64,000 nt of DNA from Arion vulgaris (taxonomy: Eukaryota; Mollusca; Gastropoda; Stylommatophora; Arionidae): positions 59,674,616 to 59,738,615 of the forward strand of contig CM036756.1 in the NCBI GenBank assembly GCA_020796225.1. The letters run 5' to 3'. Each line of letters starts with the position of its first letter. Positions within the stretch are counted from its first letter, which is position 1. Shown here in pieces: positions 33,050 to 44,074 of the stretch. A program made the translations under genes and the position numbers. The notes below the pieces were generated by a model. The model was not told the DNA's origin. It saw only the letters and a program-made list of their open reading frames with translations, and ran no database searches.

Positions 33050-33340
33050 ATTGATTGATAGGACCATCATCAATGCACTTCGATAAATAACCATGTGTGC
33101 GCCGATCTTTCTTACACATGAAGATGTCAGTGGTAGTGCTCGAACTCCGTAGCATCGGCGAGTGTCCCAGGTTATAATTTTGAAAAGGGTAAAAATATTT
33201 TGTAGGAATTTTTAAATTTTTCTAATGAATTTTCCCCCCGGGCAGCAGCTTTCCAGCCTTCTCTTCTCCATTTTTGAACTGCCAAGTGTTCTTTTACATG
33301 CTGACGTTAAACACGAGACCTCCACAAAAACCCTACTTCA
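33050..33340 (-). mobile_element. SINE-B copy in intron
   Basis: The reverse complement has the gtttaacgtcagcatgtaaa, gctgctgcccgggggg and cactgacatcttcatgtgta blocks and ends at gatggtcctatcaatcaata. Confidence 0.65.
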
Positions 33341-33479
33341 AATTGCAATGCTAATCAGATACATGAATACAAGGCAAAAGAACGCATAGCGAAAGTTGGA
33401 CCCCTCTAAGAATTCCATAACAACTGCTACACTGACTAACGTTTTTTGTGTGTTGAAAGAGCTCAATGCACAGAAACAA

Positions 33480-33760
33480 TGTATTATCAATACAAAAAAG
33501 CACAGTCATCATTTTTGAGCATATGAGGAGAAAGGGATATATAGAAGATATTGTGACAACCGGTAAAATCAATGAGAGACGAGACAGAGGAGGGCAGAGA
33601 GATACAATATGCTGTGCAGTCGGTTTCATGCACATACGATTTCGTCGACATCCGAATTTTTAGTCAACACCAATGACAGGGGCGTTTGTGGAGATCCATG
33701 ATGGCCTACACCAACGCTGTTCAACGCGATGCTCGCGGACAACAGGTGCCTCTGGGATTC
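33480..33760 (+). mobile_element. LINE-P 3' scrap in intron
   Basis: The segment acagtcatcatttttgagca, attgtgacaaccggtaaaat, gtttgtggagatccatgatg matches 40660-40890, where the frame reads HIVTTGKIEGRRDGGRQRKK and LWRSMIAYASRHGT. Confidence 0.7.
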
Positions 33761-33959
33761 ACCCCTGGCTCTTTCTTTGTATTCCTCATGCGTTAATGTT
33801 AATCCGAATTTCAAGAAACAAATTAATTTACTGAATAACAGCAGGATTCAGTTTTTTTTTTCTTAAACACAATATACCAAAATAAAAACAAAAAAACTTG
33901 CAGCTGGGATTAAGTTTTCATTTCTTATTATTTTCTATTCATCTTATTACTAATATTAT

Positions 33960-34345
33960 TATAATAATTAAACATAATTCCTCTCGTACGGTTATACGTT
34001 ACATAGGGCATGTAAGCAATTTCTCCATACCGCTCTATCTACCGTCAATTCGGTCATTCACCTACATGGAACTGAGACCGATATTTCTTGCTTCTCTCAG
34101 CAAAGTTCGTTTCAGGGTCCCCTTAGGTCGTCCTCTCTTTCTTGAACCCTCTGCATCCCACTTCAGTGCCTGATTTTATAGTCGTTGATAATTTCTCCTC
34201 AAGGTGTGCCCAACATATCTCCATATTTTCCATCTTATAACAGTTGTCACTAGTGGTTGACCAGACATTTCTCTAATTTCATCCCTTCTCCCGAATTCAT
34301 TCCATTTTATGTTCTTTATTTTTCGCGGACATTATTTTAAAATGC
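33960..34345 (-). mobile_element. LINE 3' scrap in intron
   Basis: The minus strand reads WDAEGSRKRGRPKGTLKRTL followed by REARNIGLSSM, the basic G-R-P-K-x-T tail of an RTE/CR1-like LINE protein. Confidence 0.55.
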
Positions 34346-35004
34346 ATTCAACTTGCTTTCTATAATTACTAGTATTACTTTATTATTGTTAATATTATTA
34401 TTAATGCAATTGTCACATGACGCCCGGTTCTCCACAGTTATTTTTAACATGCGCCTCAGTATAGAAAGAACGTTGGATAGCTCAGGCCTATGCCGTACAA
34501 CATAACACATGATAGTGATGATGCTTCTAGGAGTTGAGAAAATAATTTTGTTTTCCTGAACTAAGAGTGGAGCTAAAAGTGCCAGTACTGTTTCTTGGCA
34601 CGCGATAATTTACAGGAATATGTTGTCGCCGTTCTGAAGTTCAATTTGGAACCATCTTTGTCAGAAACTGCGAGCCAAGGTTAAATCGCCTGGAGCTTGG
34701 AACAATTTGTGTGAACTCTCCGACACCAACTCATTCGTTTATTTTTCTAAATGTTGCGTAAAATTACTTTTGTTTTTGTTTCACAATCTTTCTTTTTATG
34801 GGTGAAATTTCAAGAAAGTAAAATAAATGAAACTCAAATAATGATGAAGATGAAAGTAAAGTTTTGTTGTGATGTGTGATGTTATGTAGCATTGAATTAA
34901 GATACACGGTCTGTTTGTATTAACGTTGAACAAAAGAGAAACATTTTCTGACTGGTTCTATCTGATGTGTTCCAATATGTGTGTTGGAGGAAGGAGGAGG
35001 CGGG

Positions 35005-35435
35005 GGGCTTGTGGTGTGGAGGTAAGGTGACCGTCTTTTGTTCCACAGGTACTCGGTTCGTTTCTGTTGTAGAGCAGTCGGAATATGTTGATAGAGATCC
35101 CTGGTCTCAATTTAGGTAGATTGAGTTCCTATTGATATCGGAGACGGACGATAAAACGTAGACCCCCTCCCCCATGTTCAATTTGAGCAGGTAAAAGAAC
35201 CATTGACAATTGAACATCGAAGAGAGTAGGTCGCTAAGCTGCTGCCCTGGCAACATTCATTATTACAATTGAAATAAAATATTCCTACACATATTTTCAT
35301 CATCTTCAACATTACATCGTGGACTCTGCCTGTGCTACGAATATCATGCACTACCGCTGAAATCTTCCTGTGTAACAAAGAGTTCCAGACACACATCGCT
35401 GCTTACCGAAGTGCAATGATGGGGATAAAGATCAA
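35005..35435 (+). mobile_element. SINE-B copy in intron (most complete single copy)
   Basis: The head cttgtggtgtggaggtaagg and B-box-like GGTACTCGGTTCGTTTC are followed by all family blocks in order, ending gaagtgcaatgatggggata. It carries only one copy of the block that is multiplied at 1551-2083. Confidence 0.75.
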
Positions 35436-35519
35436 TCGAGATAAAGAATGCAGAAAGCGTGTATTTCTTGCAGGACATAAGAGAAAGATGAAAAATAACC
35501 CTCTATCTGTATGTATAAC

Positions 35520-35693
35520 CAGGGCCGTGCGGTGTATTTTTCAGTATAATGCAAGTCTTCGAAATGCCACCTCTTAAATGTTTCTCTTTAAAATAACCTT
35601 CAATTGTGATTTTGATTACGCTGTTTATGCCGCCCCCCTTACGGCACCGCCTGATGCTGCCGCCTGTCTGTATCATAGTACGACACGGCCATG
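35520..35693. mobile_element. hAT-3 MITE, 174 bp, in intron
   Basis: The ends are CAGGGCCGTGCGGTG and CGACACGGCCATG. Flanks are tgtataac (35512-35519) and tgtatacc (35694-35701). The body matches 24845-25016. Confidence 0.85.
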
Positions 35694-36323
35694 TGTATAC
35701 CATAAAGTTAGAAAAAACCTGGCCAGCAATGGCGGAATGCGGAGGGCCATTCAGAGTCAGAACTGTTTGATTCTGAACACGACTTTGCTAGCGCATTTCC
35801 GACATGTTTGGTCGAGTATTTTCCGGTTTCGTTTGCCGAGCTACTGAGTTAGTGCTTGAGCAACGCTGTGAGCTATGAATGTTACATGGAATGCTTTTGC
35901 TGTGTCAACCGTGCGTTTGTTGTGTGTTAGTGTGTATTCAGAAAACGGCGGACAGCGGTTATGACGAACAAGCTCAATCTGCCGTATGCAGTTATATTGC
36001 GAGTGCAGAAAGCTGGATTTTGTCATGATTGATGTTCCCCTTTGACAAGAATTGCAATTCAAGTGATGGACAGTTTGGTGTTGCTACATTAGTGACGGCC
36101 ATATGCATTTTATGCGGAGCAGGTTGCTTTTTGTGGTGGTACGCGGCTGTTTCATTCTGGAATTAGTTCACACAGGAAACATTTCACAGTTGTTAGCATT
36201 TCGTGTGATTTTCATTGGCACAGGAACGGAGCAATTGATTGGGTGACCCGTTGCACTGAAGTTGGAACCGTACTTATGAACTATGAACTATGAACATAAA
36301 GTTAAAATATTTTCCCTTTGCAG

Positions 36324-36502
36324 GAACTTCACGAAGACATAATAAGACAACACGCATGCTGATTGCCATTTCCTTCACTTACTTAGTGACAACGATGCCT
36401 TTAGTGATTCTGACAATCACTGTGCATTTGCTACATCAGAAGAGTGGTGATGCATTTGTCCATACGTTCTTGAGAATAATTCCTTGGATGCATTTTCTGC
36501 AG
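36324..36502 (+). CDS. Peptide-type GPCR, exon with TM6 and ECL3
   Basis: After the TTTGCAG acceptor the two first bases complete a Gly codon. The exon reads GTSRRHNKTTRMLIAISFTY (end of ICL3, start of TM6) and LVTTMPLVILTITVHLL. The TM6 Pro is kept, but the usual CWxP is TTMP. The end, IIPWMHFLQ, enters TM7. The donor is GTATCC and the phase is 0. Confidence 0.9.
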
Positions 36503-36587
36503 GTATCCTTTTTTTTATTTACTGTCATGTCGTATGTACTTGTGGTAGATAACTCTTTTGTGCAAGTAGTTATCTTTTGAAATCTGA

Positions 36588-36670
36588 GCATGACGCCTGC
36601 TGAGACAGGACATCTGGCCTACGAGAGGGAGAAATTACGAAGGACTCTTATGGTGGCAAAGTTTTGCTCT
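36588..36670 (+). mobile_element. LINE-S 3' scrap
   Basis: The frame reads MTPAETGHLAYEREKLRRTL and MVAKFCSS, equal to the last part of the copy at 50575-50840. Confidence 0.65.
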
Positions 36671-36759
36671 TCGTCTTCTTCACCTTTCAACCCCCAACGG
36701 AGCACAGGTCTTCAACAAACTTCTTCTAGCCTTTCCTCTCTCTTGCCATCAATATCAAT

Positions 36760-37060
36760 TCTTGACACGTCTTACCTTCTTAATTCTTTTATTCTTTTGT
36801 CAGCACACTGTTACCAGGTTGATAGCCCAGTGCCGTGGTTTTATGTATTTGTCTTGCTCTTCTATGGTGACTTATGTGATGGTTTCTCTTAGCCCCTGGC
36901 ATAATTCAACTACGTTATCTATCCTCCTTTTCATCGGTCTTCCTTTCACCTTCCTTCCTGATATTCTCTTGTGGAAAACTTCATAGGCAGTTTGGTCTGT
37001 TCGCATTCTTACTAAGTGGCCAAACCACCTCATTCTCTATTTCTTACCTATCCCTTTAAT
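36760..37060 (-). mobile_element. LINE-Q scrap
   Basis: The plus-strand text tggttttatgtatttgtctt and gtggccaaaccacctcattc mirrors the reverse of the LINE-Q copies (GNN and VWLLNKN zone at 25560-25790). It is diverged. Confidence 0.5.
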
Positions 37061-37454
37061 ATCAGTCTACAGCTCTCTTCTTCTTGTAGTTCTAGGCCTT
37101 CTTCAACTCATAAATACCTGCTCAGGAAATACTATTTCATAATGATGACGAGTTATCTTGTACTGTTTATTCTCACGTCATTTTTACACTTAATTGTTTG
37201 ATTGTTGTATGTTATTGTTACGGATGGATTCAATCCTATTTAAGACGAGGCACCCTCTTTTCAACCTAAGAACGAATCGGTTTTAGTTATATCAGAGCGT
37301 GTAGATAAACAAACATAAAGCAGAAGAGTTATCTCCCTGCCAAGAATTCATGCGTCTATTCTGTTGTATTTAGAAGTTGCATTAATGCACATTTAGTTAT
37401 ATTAAACGTCATTTAACGTCATTTCACTTTTACTTTTAGTATTGACATTATGCT

Positions 37455-37565
37455 CATAATAATCATCATCACTTGCACCACCACCATCATTATCATCATC
37501 ACCACCACCACCATCATCATCATCATCACCACCACCACCACCACCACCACCATCATCATCATCAC
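37455..37565. repeat. (CAT/CAC)n triplet microsatellite
   Basis: This is a run of catcatcat and caccaccac triplets. The minus-strand reading is a low-complexity D/G run, not a protein. Confidence 0.85.
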
Positions 37566-37770
37566 TTTTGTCATTACTAGTATCATCACCATTCAATCAC
37601 TTGTTCTCAACACACTCTAACAATCCTTCGGAATTTTTCTCTCTAATATTCCAAATGTCCCAGGTTACATCATCAATCACTTTTTGAATCCATGTTCTCT
37701 GGGGTTTTCTTCTTTTCCACTTTGTCGTTGTGCATTCTTACATAATAATCGTTTGTAATTGATTGAAGCA

Positions 37771-37887
37771 AAATGGTAGTGGAAGACCCAGAGATCCAAG
37801 CAAAAAAGGTAGGGAAGACCTAGAGATCCAAGCAAAAAAGGTAGGGGCAGACCTAGAGACCAAGCAAAAAAGGTAGGGAAGACCTAG
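37771..37887. repeat. 32-bp repeat, about 3.5 units, in a LINE 3' end
   Basis: The unit ggtagggaagacctagagat plus ccaagcaaaaaa is repeated with small changes. In plus frame it reads GRPRDPSKK-like, the basic tail of an RTE/CR1-like LINE protein, so the array appears to come from that tail. Confidence 0.7.
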
Positions 37888-38074
37888 GAGACATGAAGAC
37901 GAACTGTAAACACAGATATAGAAAAGAGGTAAGGATGACATGGAATGAACTAAGCCGTCTCTCTCAAGACAAATCTGGTTGGAGGACATTTGTTTATATC
38001 TTATGCTTCAAGGGGAGTTGAAAGAAAAAGAACCACATAGTTGCAGTGTCAGTTTGAAAATCTATTTTGCACTC

Positions 38075-38240
38075 CAGTTATGTTCTTATATGCTCCGATC
38101 TCCTTCGCAATATCTTCAACAGCGTCATGTGACTAATCGTACCAGTTCGATGTTGATTGATAAGTGTGATCATACACCTGTTGTGCTGCTCTTTTCGGGA
38201 CGCTCCAATTTTCAACCCAAGATCTTGTAATCTAGCTGTT
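38075..38240 (-). mobile_element. LINE-A-like 3' end
   Basis: The text atgctccgatctccttcgca, gtcatgtgactaatcgtacc lines up with 3405-3470 (aagtgctccgatctctccct, gcatgtggcgactaacgaca). Confidence 0.55.
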
Positions 38241-38586
38241 GAAATATCAAATAAATTACTTTACTGGGATCAACAATTCTCGGTGCTCACAGGGTACGCC
38301 GTTGGACTAGAGAAACCCGATACTTTACTTGGGGATATAAATTACATGTACCTCTGGAGTCAGATTAAGTCTCGCCTGAATGACAATAAGAAAAAACAAT
38401 GGTCATATGATCATCCAACATCTCAAATCTCTTACGGTCTGGTTGAGCGAGTATATCAAAGTTAGCAAATTATTGTCTGTTTTTTGTGTTACTCATTGTT
38501 TCAAAAGAAAATATTGTTTATCATTAATAATAATACTTTCTATTTCTCATTAATAATTTCTGCTTTTTTCCCCCCACTAACTACAG

Positions 38587-38748
38587 ATGGTGACCAATAT
38601 CAACTACGCCTCGAATTTCTTTATTTACATTCTATCAGGAAGAAAGTTCCGCATCGAATTAAGAAGGATGTTCTCAAATGATAGCGGTAGCAACTTTGGA
38701 GTTGGAAGTTATAGAACCAGAGAAGAGATTATCATGCATTCATATTAG
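38587..38748 (+). CDS. Peptide-type GPCR, last exon (TM7, C-terminus, stop)
   Basis: From the ACTACAG acceptor, in phase 0, it reads MVTNINYASNFFIYILSGRK and FRIELRRMFSNDSGSNFGVG. In TM7 the NPxxY motif has the form NFFIY, as in many peptide receptors. Helix 8 is basic (GRKFRIELRR). The stop TAG is at 38746-38748. The four exons sum to 738 nt, or 245 residues plus stop, without a break. Final-exon splicing inside TM7 fits the other exon phases. Confidence 0.9.
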   Translation: MVTNINYASNFFIYILSGRKFRIELRRMFSNDSGSNFGVGSYRTREEIIMHSY

Positions 38749-38769
38749 CTTTCTATCGATGTTGCCACT

Positions 38770-39050
38770 ACGCTTTGTATACGAACATCTTTTAACACTT
38801 ATGATAAAACAAAGAATGAAGTGGTTTGGCCATTGTATACACTCCACAGTATACAGTCTTATACAACAGAACATCAGGAAAGAAGGCGAGAGGAAGACAA
38901 CGAAAAATATAGTTAGATGGCATAGCAGAATATTGTCAAAGAGCAAAACTAACAATTACCCAAGCCACCAGAACAGCACAAAACAAAAACAGAAAACCAC
39001 GACACTGGGCAACAACTTGGTAGCAGTGTGACGACAAAAGAAGAAGGTAA
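38770..39050 (+). mobile_element. LINE-Q 3' end, just after the GPCR stop
   Basis: The frame reads MIKQRMKWFGHCIHSTVYSL and KQKQKTTTLGNNLVAV, then stops. It begins only about 20 nt after the receptor stop, so the 3' UTR may be formed by it. Confidence 0.75.
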
Positions 39051-39539
39051 CAACTACACTATATTGGGATTAGAGGATGTTTCATTAACAAAGACATGAC
39101 TTGAACAACCAGTCTCTTCTTGCTGACAGACATATTGACGATGCAATCGGATCACTTCTGGATTTGTTCTTTGTGTAGTTTAAATGATCTGATGACTAGC
39201 AAACTACGGTAAAAATACAGATGTTTTTATGTACACATGTACAACGTTCTGGTTTACCTACGATCAAGTGAAATAAATCAAACTGTCCCCAATCAACCAC
39301 TGATCTAACTATTATTTTGTTTGACTTGGTTGTCTATGATCTTGTTAGCGACAGTGACTGATTTATTGCTAACTGTTATGCGTCATCTTTATTTTATCAC
39401 TCCAATATACGCTGACTAATTTCATCTGTTTGGTTAATTAATACTATAACAGTTTTTCCTCGTGAGTTCAGTTTTAGTACCTGTCTCGCTACACAACAAA
39501 TTAACTTAACGATTGTATCATATATTATATTCCACCTGC
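39051..39539. other. Unassigned stretch
   Basis: Nothing is recognised. Confidence 0.4.
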
Positions 39540-40245
39540 TTAAGGCGGAGACCCACCCAGAACAAGGTTGTATTTTTAAAAATTCACAGAAAAAAAACTA
39601 ACAAACATATTGTCATATAATTTGGCCACCAGTTGCTAAAGACATTGTTTTCGATGATAAACAACATGTAGTGTATGCACTGTAGTTAGGTATTTAAAAA
39701 TAATTAATTTGCTTGAAAATATTTTGTAAACCCCCTCCCCTGTATCGGGAGAGGATTTACAAATATAAGAAGTGCAAAGAATGCCAAACTGGCATATGAT
39801 GTACATATCACTCATAGTTATAGTGTGAACCTCCACATTTTATCTAAACTGTATATAAGCAGAGATATTGCTTTTCTAATTTGAAATTTTTTTAATTTGG
39901 AAGGGTTACATTGCAAAAACCATATCTACAAAACAAATTGAGACATTTTTTGGAGGTTCACGCTATAGCTATGGGTGATATGTACATTATATGCCAGTTT
40001 GGCATTCTTTGCACTTCTTATGTTTATGAAATCCTCTCCCGAGGCAAGGGGGTTTTTACAATATATTTTCAAGAAAATTAATTATTTTTAAATAACTAAT
40101 TAGAGTACATACACTAAACGTTGTTTATCATCGAAAACGATGCGTTTTACAACAGGTGGCCAAATTGTATGACAATATGTTTAGTAGTTTTTTTTCTGTG
40201 AATTTAAAAAAATACAACCCTATTTCTGGGTGGGTCTCCCGTAAG
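39540..40245. mobile_element. Foldback element: 706-bp palindrome
   Basis: The left arm 39540-39834 and right arm 39952-40245 are reverse complements over almost 300 bp, for example gagacccacccagaa / ttctgggtgggtctc and ggcatatgatgtacatat / atatgtacattatatgcc. The spacer is 117 bp. The left end begins TTAAGG; the right end reads CCGTAAG, so a TTAA target is possible but degraded. It encodes no protein. A truncated relative lies at 20424. Confidence 0.85.
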
Positions 40246-40457
40246 CTATTTCTGGTTTCATTGACTGTTAGCTAATTGTTATCAGCATGTCTTCACAGGT
40301 CAAATTATTTCCTTGTATAGGTTTTATTGTGTATTTCAGGCTGATAATAAGCAAGTTTGACATGTTTAGTTTGTTTCACGATCTGTTTCATTTTCACTGA
40401 TATATCATATTTACATGATATAATAACTGCAACTGCTTTATATATGTTTATAACTTC

Positions 40458-40470
40458 GATATATATATAT

Positions 40471-40512
<42 letters not shown>
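40458..40512. repeat. (AT)n microsatellite
   Basis: TA repeats are broken by a few AAAT steps. Confidence 0.85.
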
Positions 40513-40516
<4 letters not shown>

Positions 40517-40644
40517 GGTATGAAGACAAAGGATTATCTTCATTACATTTGGTTATACCAAATATCGCTTGGTATTCACTCCCGAGTGCCATGGATTGCT
40601 AAAATGACTAATGTTGAGGTGCTGAATCAAGACACAGAGAAAGC

Positions 40645-40895
40645 TTATCATCAATATAAGAAAGAGACAGTCATCATTTTTCGGGCATGTGATGAGGAGG
40701 GAGGTTTAGAACACATCGTGACAACCGGTAAAATCGAGGGTAGACGAGACGGGGGAAGACAGAGAAAGAAAATGTTGGATGGCCTGACTTCATGGCACGG
40801 TAGAGCGTCAACATCTGAGTTGATAGCAAACACCAAAGACAGAGATTTGTGGAGATCCATGATCGCCTACGCCAGCCGGCACGGCACCTGATGAT
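40645..40895 (+). mobile_element. LINE-P 3' end with (TGATGA) tail
   Basis: The frame reads KETVIIFRACDEEGGLEHIV, RRDGGRQRKKMLDGLTSWHG and LWRSMIAYASRHGT, then a stop and tgatgatgatt. This is a non-LTR retroelement tail. Confidence 0.7.
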
Positions 40896-40929
40896 GATGA
40901 TTAACTCCAGAGTATAAAAACAAGTACGA

Positions 40930-41065
40930 ACTCTGAATATCCTGCAACAATTCTGGGGTTCTCTTTAAACAAAATTCACTTGTGAATAGAACGCCTCGGT
41001 CAGGAATCGAACTCCCGATCTTCGGAACACAAGGAAAAAGCTTAACTACTTAGCCACAGAGAAGT
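40930..41065 (-). mobile_element. SINE-D copy, partial
   Basis: The minus strand gives TGTGGCTAAGTAGTTAAGC (A-box-like) and GGGAGTTCGATTCCTGACC (B-box-like), then the body block (gcaacaattctggggttct on plus). Confidence 0.65.
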
Positions 41066-41764
41066 AAAAATCTGTTTTCTATTAAAAATAAATTATGTGT
41101 TAAAACAGATATTCGGATTAAAAATAATTCAGTATAAGTGAGCTCGACTTTAATGTACTAGCAGTTTGTAATTCTAAGTCTAAACTAATTCACTTCATCC
41201 GCTAGATTGCAAGACCTTGAATTTAGATTGGAGTGACCAGAAAAGAACATAATAACAGAAGTATGCATAGGTTCATCGATCAACATCAAACTGGCAAGGT
41301 TAGTTGCTAGAAACTGCTGGAGATATTGCGAAGGAGATTGGAGAACCAATGGATATGTCTGCAGTCAAAATAAGACATTCCAAACTGAGATTGAATTAGA
41401 ATGCCCATACGCAGTGGCATAACTCTTTGTGTCCTAGAAAATGTGGGGGGGGACGCTCTGCCAGAACACATTTCTAGCAAAATATTTTAAAAATGGAGTG
41501 ATCTTGGAAATATGCCTATAACTTTAGTTCTATGTAAGCTAGATTTATACTGTTGGCTTCAAAATATGCAGAATTAAATTCTAAACACTCTGATAGTAAA
41601 TAATTAAATACGTAAATTAGTATTTATTTAGTAAATTATTGTTGTATTTCATGTTCAGAGTAACTACTATGACTTTTAAACTTGAATCAATGCTTAGCTC
41701 TTGCTGAATTCTCCATCATTGTCGGTGAAATCATAAACATGAAACACTGTGTGTGTTTAATTGA

Positions 41765-41895
41765 TTAGTTATTGGTTACTAAACTGACGTCATTGCACTC
41801 CGGGCAGACCATAGGTGCTCAGTCTCCCCCAACAGATATCAAAGAGTATGCATACTAATAGTTCCTGTGGCTCGCTGATTAAACACACCTCTCAC
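41765..41895 (-). mobile_element. 131-bp LINE-A 3' end (13-bp TSD)
   Basis: It is flanked by tgtgtttaattga (41752-41764 and 41896-41908). The sequence from ttattggttactaaactgac to aaacacacctctcac matches the last 130 bp of the nested LINE-A at 12626-12755. Confidence 0.85.
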
Positions 41896-42323
41896 TGTGT
41901 TTAATTGAACTTGGAACACATCCATGGCTTGTTCGGCACTTTAACTACGTGGAGGACGAAATAACATCTTGTAACTAAACTTTTCACACGAAATAAAACT
42001 ATTTCTAAATAATTGAAAATAAATTCTGGCATGCCATGCCGTATAGTATATGAATGAAATGGGAGTTGTCTGCTTGTTGAATTATGTAAACAAAAACAGT
42101 GTGGGACGTATAGTAGCTGAACAGTGAAACAAAACGTGCATGGACCCAAATAAGACGTTGGCAGCGTGTTTTGGCATAGTGAGAGAACTGTTTTCTACGT
42201 TGGGAGCTTCGACTGGACGCAATGAGTTAAGGGCCAGTACGGCCGGGTCCCACCAAAAATCATGTTTAACTAATAGGTAAATACTAATACATAAGTTAGT
42301 TGCATATCCTTTACAGGACTTTG

Positions 42324-43184
42324 AACACCTAGAGAACAGTATTACGATCCAGTCATCAACATTAAACACCAGCGTCTCCAGTCAACGGACAACTTTGCTT
42401 ATCTTGGCAGCCTCCTATCCAGATCGGCAAACATAGATTCTGAGGTCCACAATAGGATATCCAAAGCCAGTGCTGCGTTCGGAAGGTTACGTGTCACTGT
42501 GTGGGAACGGAAGGGATAAGCATAGTCACAAAGCTGAAAGTTTACCAGGCCATAGTGCTAACCACGCTGCTGTACGCAAGCGAGACATGGACAGTGTATA
42601 GCAGACACGCAAGAAAATTAAACCATTTCCACACAAGCTGTCTACGCAGAATACTAAAATAAACTGGCAGGACAAAATTCCAGACAGCGAAGTCATCACA
42701 GAGCAAGATCCCAAGCGTCAACCCCGTTGCAGAAGTCCCAACTGAGATGGGTCGGTCCCGTTGCTCGAATGCCTGATAAACGCATCCCAAAACAGTTGAT
42801 GTATGGCGAGCTTGAAGGGGCCAGACGTTTAGCTGGTGGACAGAAAAAACGCTTTAAAGACACTATTAAAGTGTCTCTGAAATGCTTCGATATAGACAAT
42901 ACGTGCTGGGAATCCCTTGTGCAAGATCGTCAAATGTGGCGCTGTAACAACAAAAGAGGAACCCGAATAGCTGAGAATCATCGTATTGTTGAGTCACAGA
43001 GAAACGAGCAGCGCGAAAAGACAGAGCACACAACACGCACATGTCTAACCTTGATCATGTATGCCCACCTGTGGTCGGGGATTCTGTTCTAGGATTGGAC
43101 TCTACAGTCACCTCCGCCCACACCAGAGAGGTGCAACAGTACACGTCTGAGATTGTTGTCATCATCGCTTGCGATGGACGGCTA
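42324..43184 (+). mobile_element. LINE-R copy, 861 bp (13-bp TSD)
   Basis: The TSD is ttacaggactttg (42311-42323 and 43185-43197). Pieces of the protein are readable with frame changes: [24 protein letters not shown], RWVGPVARMPDKRIPKQLMY, KRFKDTIKVSLKCFDIDNTC. It is 5'-truncated after RT and ends gatggacggcta. Confidence 0.85.
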
Positions 43185-43215
43185 TTACAGGACTTTGCGA
43201 ATCAACCCCAGCTTT

Positions 43216-43440
43216 TAACGCTGTTTGTGATTTTCTAGGGATATTACGTTCAGTAGTTTGCCATTGATTTCTGAACGGGTGGTGCCATCGTCCTTTGTAA
43301 AAATCCACGCGAAACAATTTGCAAACAAACTGTCTGCAGCGTGATTCGAACTCAGAACGTCGGGGAATAGACCATCACAACCTAGCACAGACGCACCACT
43401 TTCAACTAATATATACATAACCCAAACCATGATGTTTCGA
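43216..43440 (-). mobile_element. SINE-E copy inside the hAT element
   Basis: It shares cagtagtttgccattgattt, ttgtaaaaatcc and a B-box-like block (gtgattcgaactcagaacgt on plus) with 11185-11400. Confidence 0.55.
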
Positions 43441-43490
43441 AAATTTTGTCCCACCAACAAAAATGATCACGAGCCGCCACTGCCCATACG

Positions 43491-44070
43491 CATGGTGTTA
43501 ACTTTATGAAAGTTATAAGGTTTCGATATGGATTTAATTGCGGATTAAATAAAACAACCTTGCACAATAAATGATTAGAGAAAACTCTAGCAAGTTCTAG
43601 TCTTTTCGAAAAATAAAAATAACGGCACGAATACCGTGTTTATTATGTCGTTTTGTACACACACAAAAACCCATTATTTAGCCCTGTCAGAAAAGTACGC
43701 ACTGAAGGAATTGAAAAACAGTCATTAAAATCATATTTTAACTTCAAAGAAACATGTTCTCATTCATCGACGGGTTGTGAAATTTATTAATGAACTTGGG
43801 GATTGCAACCTTGGTATTTTGTACAACGCAAATTCTCGTTTGCTAAGTCGGTATAAAGTCCTTGATCGATTTACAGCTTTGTTCACCCAGACTTTATTCA
43901 CGCAAATAACGTCACATTATAAACATTCTGGATAACTAAAAAGTGTTGACAGTGTGATCCACGGTTTGTTTATAGCTAGCTGATTTCATCTGCTATATGA
44001 AGAAGAAAAAAAACAACTATCATTTGAAAAGGAAAACAAAGTTGGTTTGTGTATAAGCTTATAGAGGGTC
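43491..44070. other. Unassigned AT-rich stretch
   Basis: Nothing is recognised. Confidence 0.4.
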
Positions 44071-44074
44071 TAAA

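Larger units (their letters stand above)
32813..36323 (+). other. GPCR intron (3,511 bp) with repeats
   Basis: The intron runs from GTAAGT to TTTGCAG. It contains SINE-B copies at 33050 and 35005, LINE scraps at 33480 and 33960, and hAT-3 at 35520. The part 34400-35000 and 35840-36300 holds nothing I recognise. Confidence 0.75.
36503..38586 (+). other. GPCR intron (2,084 bp) with repeats
   Basis: The intron runs from GTATCC to AACTACAG. It contains LINE-S and LINE-Q scraps, a triplet repeat (37455-37565), a 32-bp repeat (37771-37887) and a LINE-A-like 3' end near 38080-38235. Confidence 0.7.
41412..43482. mobile_element. hAT-2-related element, 2,071 bp, loaded with insertions
   Basis: A perfect 8-bp TSD cccatacg (41404-41411 and 43483-43490) bounds ends CAGTGGCATAAC and GAGCCGCCACTG. 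The right end and the zone near 42225-42270 match hAT-2 MITEs. Inside lie a 131-bp LINE-A end (41765-41895), LINE-R (42324-43184) and a SINE-E (about 43216-43440). No transposase is read. The left end shares only CAGTGGC with the right. Confidence 0.75.

Noticed and set aside
37402..37596. An Asp/Gly-rich protein on the minus strand
   Set aside because: It is a translation of a CAT/CAC triplet microsatellite inside a GPCR intron.
40980..41060. A tRNA gene on the minus strand
   Set aside because: A and B boxes are present, but the cloverleaf is poor and the sequence is the head of SINE-D, found several times in the window.
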